Source: an uncultured bacterium (GTDB lineage: Bacteria > Verrucomicrobiota > Kiritimatiellia > CAIVKH01). From it: a stretch of 64,000 nt of DNA. A program made the position numbers and the translations under genes. Positions 49,875 to 57,466 of the stretch are shown here, in pieces. The stretch lies in NCBI GenBank assembly GCA_903906425.1, contig CAIVKH010000115.1, positions 41,508-105,507 of the forward strand, written 5' to 3'. Numbering within the stretch: position 1 is the stretch's first letter; every line of letters begins with the position of its first letter. The notes below the pieces were generated by a model that worked only from the letters and a program-made list of their open reading frames with translations, was not told the DNA's origin and made no database searches.

Positions 49875-50792
49875 ATGAAAACGAAGAGGGCAACCCCTGT
49901 CTCGAAGAACGGCGAACGATCCTTCGCGGATGAAGGCGACAAACATCCGGCGATGCCGGTTGAACCAGTCGCCAGCAGTAACGATATGAAAAAGAAAAAC
50001 CAGCCCGTCAAGGGCCAGCAAGACAAAGACGCCGGCAATTCCGACGCGTCCTGCGGCGATGGAGACAGCATCCAGAGCCAGCCATCCGAACAGGCGGCCC
50101 CGGCGAGCATCGGGGGCATTGCTGTCTGTTCAACCAAAACAGAAGCCGGCGATGCGGCTCCATCCGAGCCTACCGCTCCGCCTGAGCCCCAGACGGTCGA
50201 AGGTCTGGCTTGCGAGGCCGCGGCCAAGATCGCGGCCGACGAGGGCTCGGAACGAGACATCCAGTTGACCAGGGCCAGACATGTTCATGAGTTCGCCGAG
50301 CGGGTCCGCAAGGGCAGGCTGAAGGCCCCGGACAACATGGACCCGTTCAGGGTTCTTGAGGCGGAGTTGGCCAAAAAGGGATGCGGCATCGGCACGAGCC
50401 AACTCCGCAACCTCCATCTGTACTACGGGGTCCGCTCATGCTGCCCAACCCCGCCCGACGTGAGCATGACGGTCTACATCGAGGTCGCGAAGCGGGTCAA
50501 GGATGATGCCAAGCGGCTGGAATGGCTCCAGCGGGCCGAACTGGAGAAGATGTCCGTCAGCCAGGTTCGCCAGGAGATTACCGGCGATCCCAAGGGCGAC
50601 CCGTGGTACATCGAGGGTTTCGAGGGCAACATCGACATCGCGGTCCTGGCAGTCGCCCATGCGGCGGCCGAATTGCGGGATGCCGGCAGGCCTCCGTCGG
50701 AGGAGGAGATCGAGCGGGTCAAGGACCTGATGCTAATGGTCTACGTGTCGTTCCTCGCCGGGAAGGAGGCCGTCCTTGAAAAAGCAGCCTGA
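49875..50792 (+). CDS. Hypothetical protein, first gene of the methyltransferase operon
   Basis: 305 residues. The first 115 are polar and disordered (KNGERSFADEGDKHPAMPVEP, repeated Pro/Ala/Glu). The rest is helical (IQLTRARHVHEFAERVRKGRL, LEWLQRAELEKMSVSQVRQEI) with one aromatic segment (GDPWYIEGFEGNIDIAVLAVAHAAAEL). AAGGAAG precedes the ATG. The next gene starts inside its end. No family is recognised. By position it may serve the methyltransferase or DNA transactions of the element. Confidence 0.62.
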   Translation: MKTKRATPVSKNGERSFADEGDKHPAMPVEPVASSNDMKKKNQPVKGQQDKDAGNSDASCGDGDSIQSQPSEQAAPASIGGIAVCSTKTEAGDAAPSEPTAPPEPQTVEGLACEAAAKIAADEGSERDIQLTRARHVHEFAERVRKGRLKAPDNMDPFRVLEAELAKKGCGIGTSQLRNLHLYYGVRSCCPTPPDVSMTVYIEVAKRVKDDAKRLEWLQRAELEKMSVSQVRQEITGDPKGDPWYIEGFEGNIDIAVLAVAHAAAELRDAGRPPSEEEIERVKDLMLMVYVSFLAGKEAVLEKAA

Positions 50793-52371
50793 TTTCCTAG
50801 GCAACTCGATGGACCCGGCGGAAGTCGCCGCATTGGTTCGCGAGGTCGCCGGCCAGACCGCAGGAGTTACCCTCGTCGGCGGCGACCGCGGCGGATTGAC
50901 GGCGGTGTTGGAGGCGGCTGGTTTCCCAGTCGATTCAATAACCGCCGAGGGCAACTCGACGGCGAAGCCCGGCAACGCCGTCCTATTTTCAGCATCGGCG
51001 ACGGATGGATGCCGAAAGCGGCTGATGCCTGGAAGCCCGAAGGCCAAACCCCCGATGGCGGGCATGCTCCCCCTGATGCGCCGGTCGAGGGATGCGTCGG
51101 TCTGGATCATGTTTCCGGCGGACGCAGCGTCGGCGAGGTTCCTGGCGGTGCTCGCGACGCCCTTTGGAATGGCGGAGGATCATGACGCGGGCCAGGCCGC
51201 CGGCGGTGGCCGGAGCGTCCAGGTTTTTCGCCGCCGACCTGGGCGGGATCGGAGCATGGCCGAGGCGTTGGATTTCGCCGACGGCTTAAGAGGAAATGGT
51301 GACGACCGATGGCATCCGGCCATCCAGGCGGGATGGGAGTTTGGGAAATCCGAGCCGGGTGCCGCCGCGAGCGTCGGGCTGCTATCGTTCATCGACATTT
51401 TCAGCGGCATCGGGGCGATGCGGCGAGGGATTGAGTCCCATGGCCTGAGGTGCGTCGGCTCGGCCGACACCAACGCGGCGTCGAACGCGGTTTACCTCGT
51501 GAACTATGCCGACATGCCGCTCGGCGACGTGACGAAGATCGACGCCGACAGGTTCCCTCCGCATGACGTTATCGTCGCCGGACTGCCTTGCACTACGTTT
51601 TCCGCCTGCGGCAAGCAGGAGGGGACGGCGAAGCCGGCGGGTCGTCTCTACGAGCAAGTGCTCAAGTTCGTTGCCCACCATCAGGAGAAGGTGGCCCTGA
51701 TGGAATGTGTTCCGGCAATCCAAAATGTGGACGACGACAAGGGGGTCAACGCGTTCAAAGCCCTGAAGTCCGGGCTGGAGGGCCTGGGCTACGAGTTCTT
51801 CCATGCGGTTCTGGACGCCGCCGACTTCGGCGTTCCGCAGGGCCGCGAGAGGATGTTCATGGTCGCGATCCGCGGCGACCTCGGCGTCAAGCAAGGCGAC
51901 TTCCATTTTCCGAAGCCGTCGCTGCCCAGGCCCAGCGTCGCCGACATCGCCGAGGACGGCCCGCATATCCGAGGCCATGTCATCGAGCGAGACGACTATC
52001 AAGAGATGGTGTCTGAAGAGGACGCTCTCGCAGCGATGCGGGGCAGGCCGCTCGGCCGCATCAGGCTCGGCGGCTACGGATGCGGCAAAGTCTGCTATCG
52101 CGTGTTCTCCTCGAAAGGCCTGTCGACAACCTTGCTGGCCGCCGGCGGCGGAATCGGACGGGGCGGCTCCATCTACAAGTTCGGCGAGACGCATCGAGGC
52201 CTGACCAGGAGGGAGCGGGCGAGGATCATGGGCTTCCCGGAGACGCATCGAATTTGCCTGAGCGCGAAACATGCGAGCAAGCAGTTCGGCAACGCCCTGG
52301 TCCCGGCGATCCCCCGGGCGATCCTGGCCGAGGTCATCCGGGCGTTGTCGAAGGCGGGAGGCATCCGATGA
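50776..52371 (+). CDS. C5-cytosine DNA methyltransferase with N-terminal extension
   Basis: 531 residues from TTG 50776 with GGAAGGAGG upstream. The methylase domain begins near residue 204: motif I FIDIFSGIGAMRRGIESHG, motif IV GLPCTTFSACGKQEG (catalytic Cys), motif VI MECVPAIQN (ENV of the family is ECV here), motif VIII QGRERMFMVAI, and motif X (HASKQFGNALVP). It makes 5-methylcytosine. The first 200 residues are an extra domain I do not recognise. No restriction endonuclease is adjacent, so it is an orphan enzyme, perhaps for protection from host restriction. Confidence 0.88.
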   Translation: MKKQPDFLGNSMDPAEVAALVREVAGQTAGVTLVGGDRGGLTAVLEAAGFPVDSITAEGNSTAKPGNAVLFSASATDGCRKRLMPGSPKAKPPMAGMLPLMRRSRDASVWIMFPADAASARFLAVLATPFGMAEDHDAGQAAGGGRSVQVFRRRPGRDRSMAEALDFADGLRGNGDDRWHPAIQAGWEFGKSEPGAAASVGLLSFIDIFSGIGAMRRGIESHGLRCVGSADTNAASNAVYLVNYADMPLGDVTKIDADRFPPHDVIVAGLPCTTFSACGKQEGTAKPAGRLYEQVLKFVAHHQEKVALMECVPAIQNVDDDKGVNAFKALKSGLEGLGYEFFHAVLDAADFGVPQGRERMFMVAIRGDLGVKQGDFHFPKPSLPRPSVADIAEDGPHIRGHVIERDDYQEMVSEEDALAAMRGRPLGRIRLGGYGCGKVCYRVFSSKGLSTTLLAAGGGIGRGGSIYKFGETHRGLTRRERARIMGFPETHRICLSAKHASKQFGNALVPAIPRAILAEVIRALSKAGGIR

Positions 52372-52802
52372 ACCCAAGTATCCGTCGAGAGCAGAGCGAC
52401 CAGTCCAATCCATCAACAAACAAACAGAACGAGGAGATGAACCAGATGAAAAGCGAGATGAAGCAGACCGACCAGGCGGACGGTAGAACCATAATCCTGA
52501 TGCGGGCATTCGACCTTCTTGAGGCTGACATGGTGGCCAGCCGCAGTTCGGGAGACCCCTCCGGTTGCGACTACTGCGACGAGGTCCTCTATAGGAAGCC
52601 ATGCGGGGAATGGTTCCTGGCCTATGACGGCGGGCCCCTCTCAAAATGGGGCATTCCCAGGGCCGCCGCCCGCGGACAGACATCCTATTCCGCTGACGGG
52701 CATCTGCCCCTTTCGGCAGACGACGCGATGGAATTGCTTGAGCAATGGGGAGAGGACGAGGCGATCAGGACGCATTTCAACCAAAACGAAAAGGCGGCAT
52801 GA
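52368..52802 (+). CDS. Hypothetical protein
   Basis: 144 residues; ATG 52368 overlaps the methyltransferase stop (ATGA). It has a polar N-terminus of about 40 residues, then a compact domain with CDYCDEVLYRKPCGEWFLAYDGGPLSKWG. An internal ATG (MNQMKSEMKQ) is possible. Coupled to both neighbours. Function unknown. Confidence 0.58.
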   Translation: MNPSIRREQSDQSNPSTNKQNEEMNQMKSEMKQTDQADGRTIILMRAFDLLEADMVASRSSGDPSGCDYCDEVLYRKPCGEWFLAYDGGPLSKWGIPRAAARGQTSYSADGHLPLSADDAMELLEQWGEDEAIRTHFNQNEKAA

Positions 52803-53845
52803 CCATGGAAACAAACAAAACAGCAGACGGGGCGTCAGCCCCGGAACGCCAGACGATGGAGCAAGACAGCAGCATGAAATCAGCCGGAGAGAACTTACCA
52901 AGCAAAGAGGAGACGAAAATGCAAGAGACGAGCAAGAAGACGGCGAGCACCCCCAAGGTCAGGAACATCGTCCGCAGCTTGGAGTGGGCGTCGCGGGTTA
53001 TGAATGAAAGAAGTCTGGCAGACTATTGCGAACGACTGCACCAAGACAATGAAGTTGAACCGATCTTCCAACGGGTTGTTGACCGGATTGTAAGCCGAGC
53101 TTCGGCAGGCAAACCCGAATCTCAGTTTCTTGTCGCCGTGTTCTCGTCGTGGGGAATATTGCCCAAGGACGAAAACCTTGTCGCGTCAATGATCGCCGAC
53201 GCGGCGGGAAAGAGGCATTTGTTGGCGGCTCGATGCTTCTATTGGCATTCATTGTATAGCGCTCGGGACATGACGGAAGTCGCAAAGAATGTTGAGGCCA
53301 TGAATAAACACGAGTCAACGAACGCCGACTCCTCCCTCCGCGAAGTCGGCAGAATCGTCAACCAAATCCAGCGGCTGGCAAACACCGCCCACGCTGAAAC
53401 CGAGAAGTCGCTCAATCGACGGGTGGCCGAGCTTGAGCATGACAATGCGACCTTGGCCGAGAGATTCGCCCACCAGAGACAAAAGCGCGAGGCGGAAGCA
53501 TCGGCGGCCTCGCGGGAATTGGCGATGACGCGGAGGGCGGTCGAGACTTTCAGGCAGTGTCTGGCCGGCAGCGAAGCCGAGGCCAAAGCCCTGCGTCTGG
53601 AATGCGGTCGTCTGACGGACGGCGGCCAGCAGCGGGAGATCGAATCGCTGCGAGCCGAGGTCGAGAAACTGAGGATGGAAGCTGATGTCGCGTTGTCGCT
53701 CGGGGCAAAGGCGGAGGACGACCTCAACTTCGCCCGGTATCAAGTCATAGACTTTGAGTCGCAGTTAGCCGACATGCGAAAGCTCCTGATTAAGCATAGG
53801 ATCAACCCGTACCCTGTCGATGGCGGACTGGCCGAGGCCGCATGA
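52799..53845 (+). CDS. Coiled-coil hypothetical protein
   Basis: 348 residues from ATG 52799, overlapping the previous stop. The second half (residues 190-320) is a long coiled coil (VAELEHDNATLAERFAHQRQKREAEA, REIESLRAEVEKLRMEADVAL). The first half is helical with VDRIVSRASAGKPESQFLVAVF. Function unknown. Structural or DNA-binding scaffolding roles are possible. Confidence 0.65.
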   Translation: MTMETNKTADGASAPERQTMEQDSSMKSAGENLPSKEETKMQETSKKTASTPKVRNIVRSLEWASRVMNERSLADYCERLHQDNEVEPIFQRVVDRIVSRASAGKPESQFLVAVFSSWGILPKDENLVASMIADAAGKRHLLAARCFYWHSLYSARDMTEVAKNVEAMNKHESTNADSSLREVGRIVNQIQRLANTAHAETEKSLNRRVAELEHDNATLAERFAHQRQKREAEASAASRELAMTRRAVETFRQCLAGSEAEAKALRLECGRLTDGGQQREIESLRAEVEKLRMEADVALSLGAKAEDDLNFARYQVIDFESQLADMRKLLIKHRINPYPVDGGLAEAA

Positions 53846-54078
53846 GGGCTGAAGCCATGAGACTGAGAATCGGGATGATAGTCGCCCTCATCGGTGGCCC
53901 GCATCTGGTCGAGCTGGTCAACGACTGCTCGGCGAGGGTCAGGCCTCTGACCCGTCGTCGCAAGACCATCGTCAACCGGATTACCGGCGTGGTAGCCGAG
54001 TTCGACGCCCCGTTGGATGCGTTCCGCATCTGCTCGGACCTGCCGGATGACCGGTTCATAGGATGGATGTCGCCGTGA
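53842..54078 (+). CDS. Small hypothetical protein, last gene of the operon
   Basis: 78 residues (MRAEAMRLRIGMIVALIGGPHLVELVNDCSARVRPLTRRRKTIVN). It overlaps the previous gene by four bases. A basic centre follows a short hydrophobic start. Function unknown. Confidence 0.55.
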   Translation: MRAEAMRLRIGMIVALIGGPHLVELVNDCSARVRPLTRRRKTIVNRITGVVAEFDAPLDAFRICSDLPDDRFIGWMSP

Positions 54079-54154
54079 CTGCGGACAGGATCAGGACGAC
54101 ATCATCCAGCAGTAGTCATGCTGTGGATCAAAGCACACTTATCGACCGTCACCC

Positions 54155-54179
54155 CAAGCTGCTAGGTTCACGCAGCTTG
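54155..54179 (+). terminator. Hairpin after the methyltransferase operon
   Basis: CAAGCTGC and GCAGCTTG form an 8-bp stem with a 9-base loop, 77 bases after the last stop. There is no clear U-tract, so termination is likely but not certain. Confidence 0.45.
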
Positions 54180-54188
54180 AGGCGGCGC

Positions 54189-54266
54189 TTGACAAGTGCA
54201 ACAGTTTTGGCACAATGTACTTACGAATGCAAGCACCTTGACAGGCATACAGAGTCCTGTTATATT
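54189..54266 (+). promoter_or_regulatory. Tandem promoters of the RNA locus
   Basis: Promoter 1: TTGACA 54189, 16 bases, CACAAT 54211 (element-wide class). Promoter 2: TTGACA 54238, 17 bases, TATATT 54261, close to the sigma-70 ideal. A TATAAT at 54357 may be a third -10 but lacks a good -35. No protein gene follows for 650 bases on this strand. Confidence 0.75.
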
Positions 54267-54381
54267 CCTACCCATCAAATGACACATGGGTCAGTTGATG
54301 GAGATAGAGATGGTTCATTAGCCTGCTGGTCTGGGTCGGTATCTGGGGCATAGGTGTATAATGGGCCTGCTGATTGTTAGT

Positions 54382-54407
54382 CTTCCCGCTTTGGCGGGAG
54401 TTGAAAG
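54382..54407 (+). repeat. A-type hairpin unit 1
   Basis: CTTCCCGC, 4 bases, GCGGGAG, then TTGAAAG. The same layout recurs at 54491-54520 and 54688-54717, both preceded by GTCA. Confidence 0.7.
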
Positions 54408-54490
54408 AAGCAGATGATAAATTGTGCTGTCATGGATACCAATCCAAGATGATGCAACAAGGTATCAGAAGCGCCGAGAGCAGAGGCGCT

Positions 54491-54520
54491 GTCATTTCCC
54501 GCCTTAGCGGGAGTTGAAAG
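54491..54520 (+). repeat. A-type hairpin unit 2
   Basis: A 30-base unit, GTCATTTCCCGC...GCGGGAGTTGAAAG. It matches unit 3 except in the loop and one flank base. Confidence 0.7.
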
Positions 54521-54538
54521 AAGGAGCTGGGTTCCTTA

Positions 54539-54596
54539 GTTCCCCGCGTAAGCGGGGGTGTTAGGTTAGTATTCCCCGCGAAGGCGGGGGCGTTAG
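54539..54596 (+). repeat. Two B-type hairpin units (type I-E repeat-like)
   Basis: Units at 54539-54564 and 54571-54596, each a 5-7-bp CCCCGC/GCGGGG stem followed by GTTAG, begin 32 bases apart. The stem and loop resemble type I-E CRISPR repeats, but similar palindromes are also common as REP-like elements. Confidence 0.6.
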
Positions 54597-54604
54597 ATAG
54601 TGTC

Positions 54605-54676
54605 GTCGGCAGTTGCGGGTCGCCCTGCGCAATCAGGGAAGTTCTGCGAAGGTCGGCGTGGATTGAAACAAGACCG
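54605..54676 (+). repeat. C-type unit 1
   Basis: CGGCAGT...CCCTG-CGCAAT-CAGGG...GGTCGGCGTGGATTGAAACA. It is duplicated with divergence at 54728-54803, and stem bases change in a partly compensating way (CCCTG/CAGGG against GTCC/GGAC). Confidence 0.65.
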
Positions 54677-54687
54677 ATAGCGGTGTT

Positions 54688-54717
54688 GTCACTTCCCGCC
54701 TGTGCGGGAGTTGAAAG
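54688..54717 (+). repeat. A-type hairpin unit 3
   Basis: GTCACTTCCCGC...GCGGGAGTTGAAAG, 30 bases, lying between the two C-type units. Confidence 0.7.
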
Positions 54718-54727
54718 TTGGTTAGTA

Positions 54728-54803
54728 GTCATCGGCAGTGGCGGTTTGTCCCGCGCAGGCAGGACGATTCCGGCAGGGCCGATGTGGATTGAAACAAAAC
54801 CGA
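54728..54803 (+). repeat. C-type unit 2
   Basis: Diverged copy of 54605-54676 with the same end GTGGATTGAAACAA and ACCGAT. Confidence 0.65.
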
Positions 54804-54861
54804 TGCAAGAAGCAGCGCAGTGCTCGTCAGATAGTCGGGCGCAATGCAGCAGAATGCAGGG

Positions 54862-54898
54862 GGAACGGCTGGGGTAAAACCCGGCCGTTCCTTTTTTT
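54862..54898 (+). terminator. Strong factor-independent terminator
   Basis: GGAACGGC (54862) pairs with GCCGTTCC (54884); inner GGG/CCC extends the stem; a run of seven T follows. It ends the RNA locus and may also serve the minus-strand operon that stops at 54918. Confidence 0.9.
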
Positions 54899-54917
54899 CG
54901 TGTGCCTTCCTCAGTTC

Positions 54918-55166
54918 TTATCCGACCTTTGCGGTGTTCCAGCCGTTGAACGAGGTCGTCCTGAACACCGTCGAGGTATCGCCTGATGAGCGGACGAAGC
55001 GCAGAGTCTTTCCGTCGCCGCTCCGCTCGGCCGTGACGGTCGTCCCGTTCGAGCGTGACAGTTCGATGGAGCCGCCCGGCTTGATGGCGTCGATTCTCTG
55101 GTCGAGCGTCTGCTTTTTCATGGTTGTCATTTTGTCCTCTCCGTCATCTTCCGGCAACATGCTCAT
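54918..55166 (-). CDS. Small hypothetical protein, end of a four-gene operon
   Basis: 82 residues (MSMLPEDDGEDKMTTMKKQTLDQRIDAIKPGGSIELSRSNGTTVTAERSGDGKTLRFV). The ATG overlaps the upstream stop. The C-terminal half suggests a small beta-barrel. Function unknown. Confidence 0.6.
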   Translation of the reverse strand: MSMLPEDDGEDKMTTMKKQTLDQRIDAIKPGGSIELSRSNGTTVTAERSGDGKTLRFVRSSGDTSTVFRTTSFNGWNTAKVG

Positions 55167-55498
55167 GATTTCCGCCGCGCGTCATCAGCGGCAATGATCT
55201 CGTCAGCCGTCGGCGACGCGCTCAGGCTCGCGTCGGCATTCGGCAGCGGGATCGTCCGGTCGTTGCGCCGGTCGATGAGCGGCCGGCTGGCAGCCCACGC
55301 CGACAGCACAGATTCGAAGTGCTTCCTGTTCGACGTGTCGACCGACCGCGCCGGATGGCGGACCTTGCCGTCGGTGATGTACAGGTGGACCAGGCCCGGC
55401 TCCTCGTCGTCGAACACCTCGACGGACTCCGGCCCCTTCAGCTCGTAAATGTTGCGGGCCGTCATGTGCCGCCACTCAATTCCTTTTGCGTCTTTCAT
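55163..55498 (-). CDS. Small hypothetical protein
   Basis: 111 residues from ATG 55498, with GGGAGA upstream (MKDAKGIEWRHMTARNIYELKGPESVEVFDDEEPGLVHLYI). Alpha/beta, soluble. Upstream in-frame ATGs exist but lack ribosome sites. Function unknown. Confidence 0.6.
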   Translation of the reverse strand: MKDAKGIEWRHMTARNIYELKGPESVEVFDDEEPGLVHLYITDGKVRHPARSVDTSNRKHFESVLSAWAASRPLIDRRNDRTIPLPNADASLSASPTADEIIAADDARRKS

Positions 55499-55554
55499 AT
55501 TGTCTCCCTTGTGGAACCCCGCCTCATTTTGATTCCGCGACATCGTGGCCGCTG

Positions 55555-55806
55555 TCAATCGTCGGACCTCTCCGCGCCGCGCCACACGCCACCGACCTCA
55601 CCAGCGATCTCCTTGCCGGTCTTGACGCAATGCTGGCGGAGTCTCGCCAGCGGCAGCGTGTCGGCCGGAGTGGTTCCGGGCTGCGTCGAGTCGTGAATGC
55701 TGCTGCCGAAGGCCGAATAGTAAGTGCCGTCCACAGAGATCGTGTAACCGTCGGCGTTGTACTCTCCCGTGACGACGGGGCGCGTTTTGCCCTTGGATGT
55801 TTTCAT
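55555..55806 (-). CDS. Small hypothetical protein
   Basis: 83 residues from ATG 55806 (MKTSKGKTRPVVTGEYNADGYTISVDGTYYSAFGSSIHDSTQP). The start overlaps the upstream stop (ATGA). It looks like a small beta-rich protein. Function unknown. Confidence 0.58.
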   Translation of the reverse strand: MKTSKGKTRPVVTGEYNADGYTISVDGTYYSAFGSSIHDSTQPGTTPADTLPLARLRQHCVKTGKEIAGEVGGVWRGAERSDD

Positions 55807-56213
55807 GGCTGCGCTCCCCGGCCTGCGCGGTTGTATTCGAGCGAGCTGTACGCCTCGACGAAGTTGGCGGCGCACTCTCTGACGGTTTTGCCGCTCGCGA
55901 AGATGTTCCCGGCGTCGAAGTCGTGGCACATGTTGCGGCGGCGGAACCCGCGAAACTCGCCGCGCACATGGGAGGTCGCATAGAACCTGTGGCCGGATTT
56001 TCCGGGCCGGCAGCGCCCGATGAACAGGCCTCGGGTTCCGTTCGGGCTAAAGTGGTCGGGCGCGAGCCGGTCCGCGATATTCCGCCTGTCGGTGGCGTCA
56101 AGGTCGCGGAACGCGTGGACACCGCTGGAGCCGATCAGGCCACGAAGCATCGCCATGCTTTCGTCGTCGATCTTGAAGCCGGCAGACGCGAGAATTTGAC
56201 GAGTGGTTTTCAT
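55803..56213 (-). CDS. Hypothetical protein, first gene of the operon
   Basis: 136 residues (MKTTRQILASAGFKIDDESMAMLRGLIGSSGVHAFRDL). It includes a His/Cys-containing segment (GRCRPGKSGHRFYATSHVRGEFRGFRRRNMCHDF). Read from the CACAAT promoter at 56277 with a leader of about 57 bases. Function unknown. Confidence 0.6.
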   Translation of the reverse strand: MKTTRQILASAGFKIDDESMAMLRGLIGSSGVHAFRDLDATDRRNIADRLAPDHFSPNGTRGLFIGRCRPGKSGHRFYATSHVRGEFRGFRRRNMCHDFDAGNIFASGKTVRECAANFVEAYSSLEYNRAGRGAQP

Positions 56214-56276
56214 TATGCGGCCTGCGGATTTCGACGAGCGCGCCTCCAGTTATTGGCGGCGGTGATTGTGTCGGTA

Positions 56277-56304
56277 ATTGTGTCAGGACCGCGTGGAGCG
56301 TCAA
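56277..56304 (-). promoter_or_regulatory. CACAAT-class promoter
   Basis: Minus strand: TTGACG, 16 bases ending GGTCCTGA, CACAAT. A second GACACAAT follows directly downstream. The spacer is almost the same as at 57108. Confidence 0.75.
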
Positions 56305-56321
56305 GGCACCCAAGGCCGCGC

Positions 56322-56645
56322 CTATCCGTGATGGTACGAGAGGGCGCTGCCGAAGTCCTCCAGCGTGGTCGGGCGGGGCGCGGACGCGTCGCTCTCGCTC
56401 TCCCCGTACCGCACGAGCGGCGTGGCCTTGATGATCGCGTCGGCGACGGTGCGGGCGTCCGGCGTCAGGCTGATGCGCGGCTCCCCGCCGTCCGCCACGT
56501 CGAGGAAGTCGCCGACGACCGCACCATTGAGCAGGATGTCGGCGGCGAACGATATGCCCTCGCGTCCCTGTCCCTGCCGGATGTTTTTCATCGTGAAGCC
56601 AGCGGCCTTCGCCGCGGCCATGATGCTAGTGAGCGATTTCGTCAT
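56322..56645 (-). CDS. Small hypothetical protein
   Basis: 107 residues from ATG 56645 with AGGAGG seven bases upstream (MTKSLTSIMAAAKAAGFTMKNIRQGQGREGISFAADILLNG). A small alpha/beta protein, co-transcribed with the DUF6876-type gene. Function unknown. Confidence 0.62.
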   Translation of the reverse strand: MTKSLTSIMAAAKAAGFTMKNIRQGQGREGISFAADILLNGAVVGDFLDVADGGEPRISLTPDARTVADAIIKATPLVRYGESESDASAPRPTTLEDFGSALSYHHG

Positions 56646-56656
56646 GGTCGATCCTC

Positions 56657-57067
56657 CTAGTACTCGCTCGGCAGCATGATGACTTTTAGCAGGTCCGACG
56701 ACCCGACCGGCTGGTCGCAGACGTACAGCTTCGCGGTTCCTTCCTCGAACGCGCCGAAGGGAAAATCGGTGAACGGGATTGCCTGCGACGCGAAGACGTG
56801 CCCGTCGCCGTCGTCGCAGGTCGCCACCGCGCCCCGTTTCCCGTCGCTCTTCAAATTCCAGCACTGGAAGCCGTGGCACTTTTCCATGAGGGCCGGACGC
56901 TGGTGCGATGCGATCAGGTCCATCAGCCAGAACGCGCCGCACATTTCGGCGAGGCACATCGCGCCGTCGGTCAATACGGCGTGGCGGAAGAGCCCGCTCC
57001 AGCGGTGGTAGTCCTGTGTGCCTGTGTGCTGGGCGAGCGCGGTGCGGATTGCTGCGGGGTCTTTCAT
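56657..57067 (-). CDS. DUF6876-type protein
   Basis: 136 residues. AQHTGTQDYHRWSGLFRHAVLTDGAMCLAEMCGAFWLMDLIASHQ and FQCWNLKSDGKRGAVATCDDGDGHVFASQAIPFTDFP are typical of DUF6876 proteins of phages, plasmids and islands, whose function is unknown. GGAGG lies before the ATG, in a leader (CCACCAAACCGGAGGCA) shared with the gene at 58221. Promoter at 57108. Confidence 0.75.
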   Translation of the reverse strand: MKDPAAIRTALAQHTGTQDYHRWSGLFRHAVLTDGAMCLAEMCGAFWLMDLIASHQRPALMEKCHGFQCWNLKSDGKRGAVATCDDGDGHVFASQAIPFTDFPFGAFEEGTAKLYVCDQPVGSSDLLKVIMLPSEY

Positions 57068-57107
57068 GCGGTTTGCCTCCGGTTTGGTGGCGCTGAGTGT
57101 GGAAGTA

Positions 57108-57135
57108 ATTGTGTCAGGACCGAGCGGAGCGTCAA
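57108..57135 (-). promoter_or_regulatory. CACAAT-class promoter
   Basis: Minus strand: TTGACG, 16 bases ending GGTCCTGA, CACAAT. Confidence 0.75.
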
Positions 57136-57190
57136 GGTGTCGGGGTTGCGCGGCGTCTTTGAAAGGCGCGCAAAATCTTCCCTCCGCTAC

Positions 57191-57457
57191 TCACAGCCAC
57201 TCCACCTCGACAACCGTCGGCTCCGTGAAGGGCAGCTCGGTCACAATGTGGCCGTCGCCGCCGTCGATGAAGCCGCTCTCGACACTGTCTCCGACGAGCG
57301 TCCACACGGTGTCGGGTTTGTCCGCGACGCGACCGCGCACGAAATCTGTCTCATTGCCGAAGGGCGCGAAGAGGATGCCGTCCATGTCGGCCATTTCGCC
57401 GATGCTGTTCTGGACGGGCCGGAACTTTTCGATGAACTCGTCGAAGCTGATCGTCAT
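57191..57457 (-). CDS. Small acidic hypothetical protein
   Basis: 88 residues (MTISFDEFIEKFRPVQNSIGEMADMDGILFAPFGNETDFVRG). Acidic and probably globular. It follows the DUF6573-type gene by nine bases in the same operon. Function unknown; acidic small proteins of islands may be inhibitors, but nothing here proves it. Confidence 0.58.
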   Translation of the reverse strand: MTISFDEFIEKFRPVQNSIGEMADMDGILFAPFGNETDFVRGRVADKPDTVWTLVGDSVESGFIDGGDGHIVTELPFTEPTVVEVEWL

Positions 57458-57466
57458 GTTCGCACC

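Larger units (their letters stand above)
54267..54898 (+). ncRNA. Repeat-rich noncoding RNA locus with CRISPR-repeat-like units
   Basis: A protein-free transcription unit: strong promoters before it, a strong terminator at its end. It holds seven hairpin units of three kinds. A (54382, 54491, 54688): TTCCCGC-stem-GCGGGA followed by GTTGAAAG. B (54539, 54571): TTCCCCGCG...GCGGGGG, close to the type I-E repeat core. C (about 54605-54676 and 54728-54803): a diverged duplication ending GTGGATTGAAAC, like the 3' end of type I-C repeats, plus AARACCGAT. Spacing is irregular and there are no cas genes. It may be a set of CRISPR-repeat mimics, a large structured RNA, or REP-like hairpins. Confidence 0.6.

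Noticed and set aside
54382..54803. A genuine CRISPR array
   Set aside because: Unit spacing is irregular (32 to over 100 bases), three unlike repeat kinds are mixed, and no cas gene is nearby. Reported as a repeat-rich RNA locus instead.
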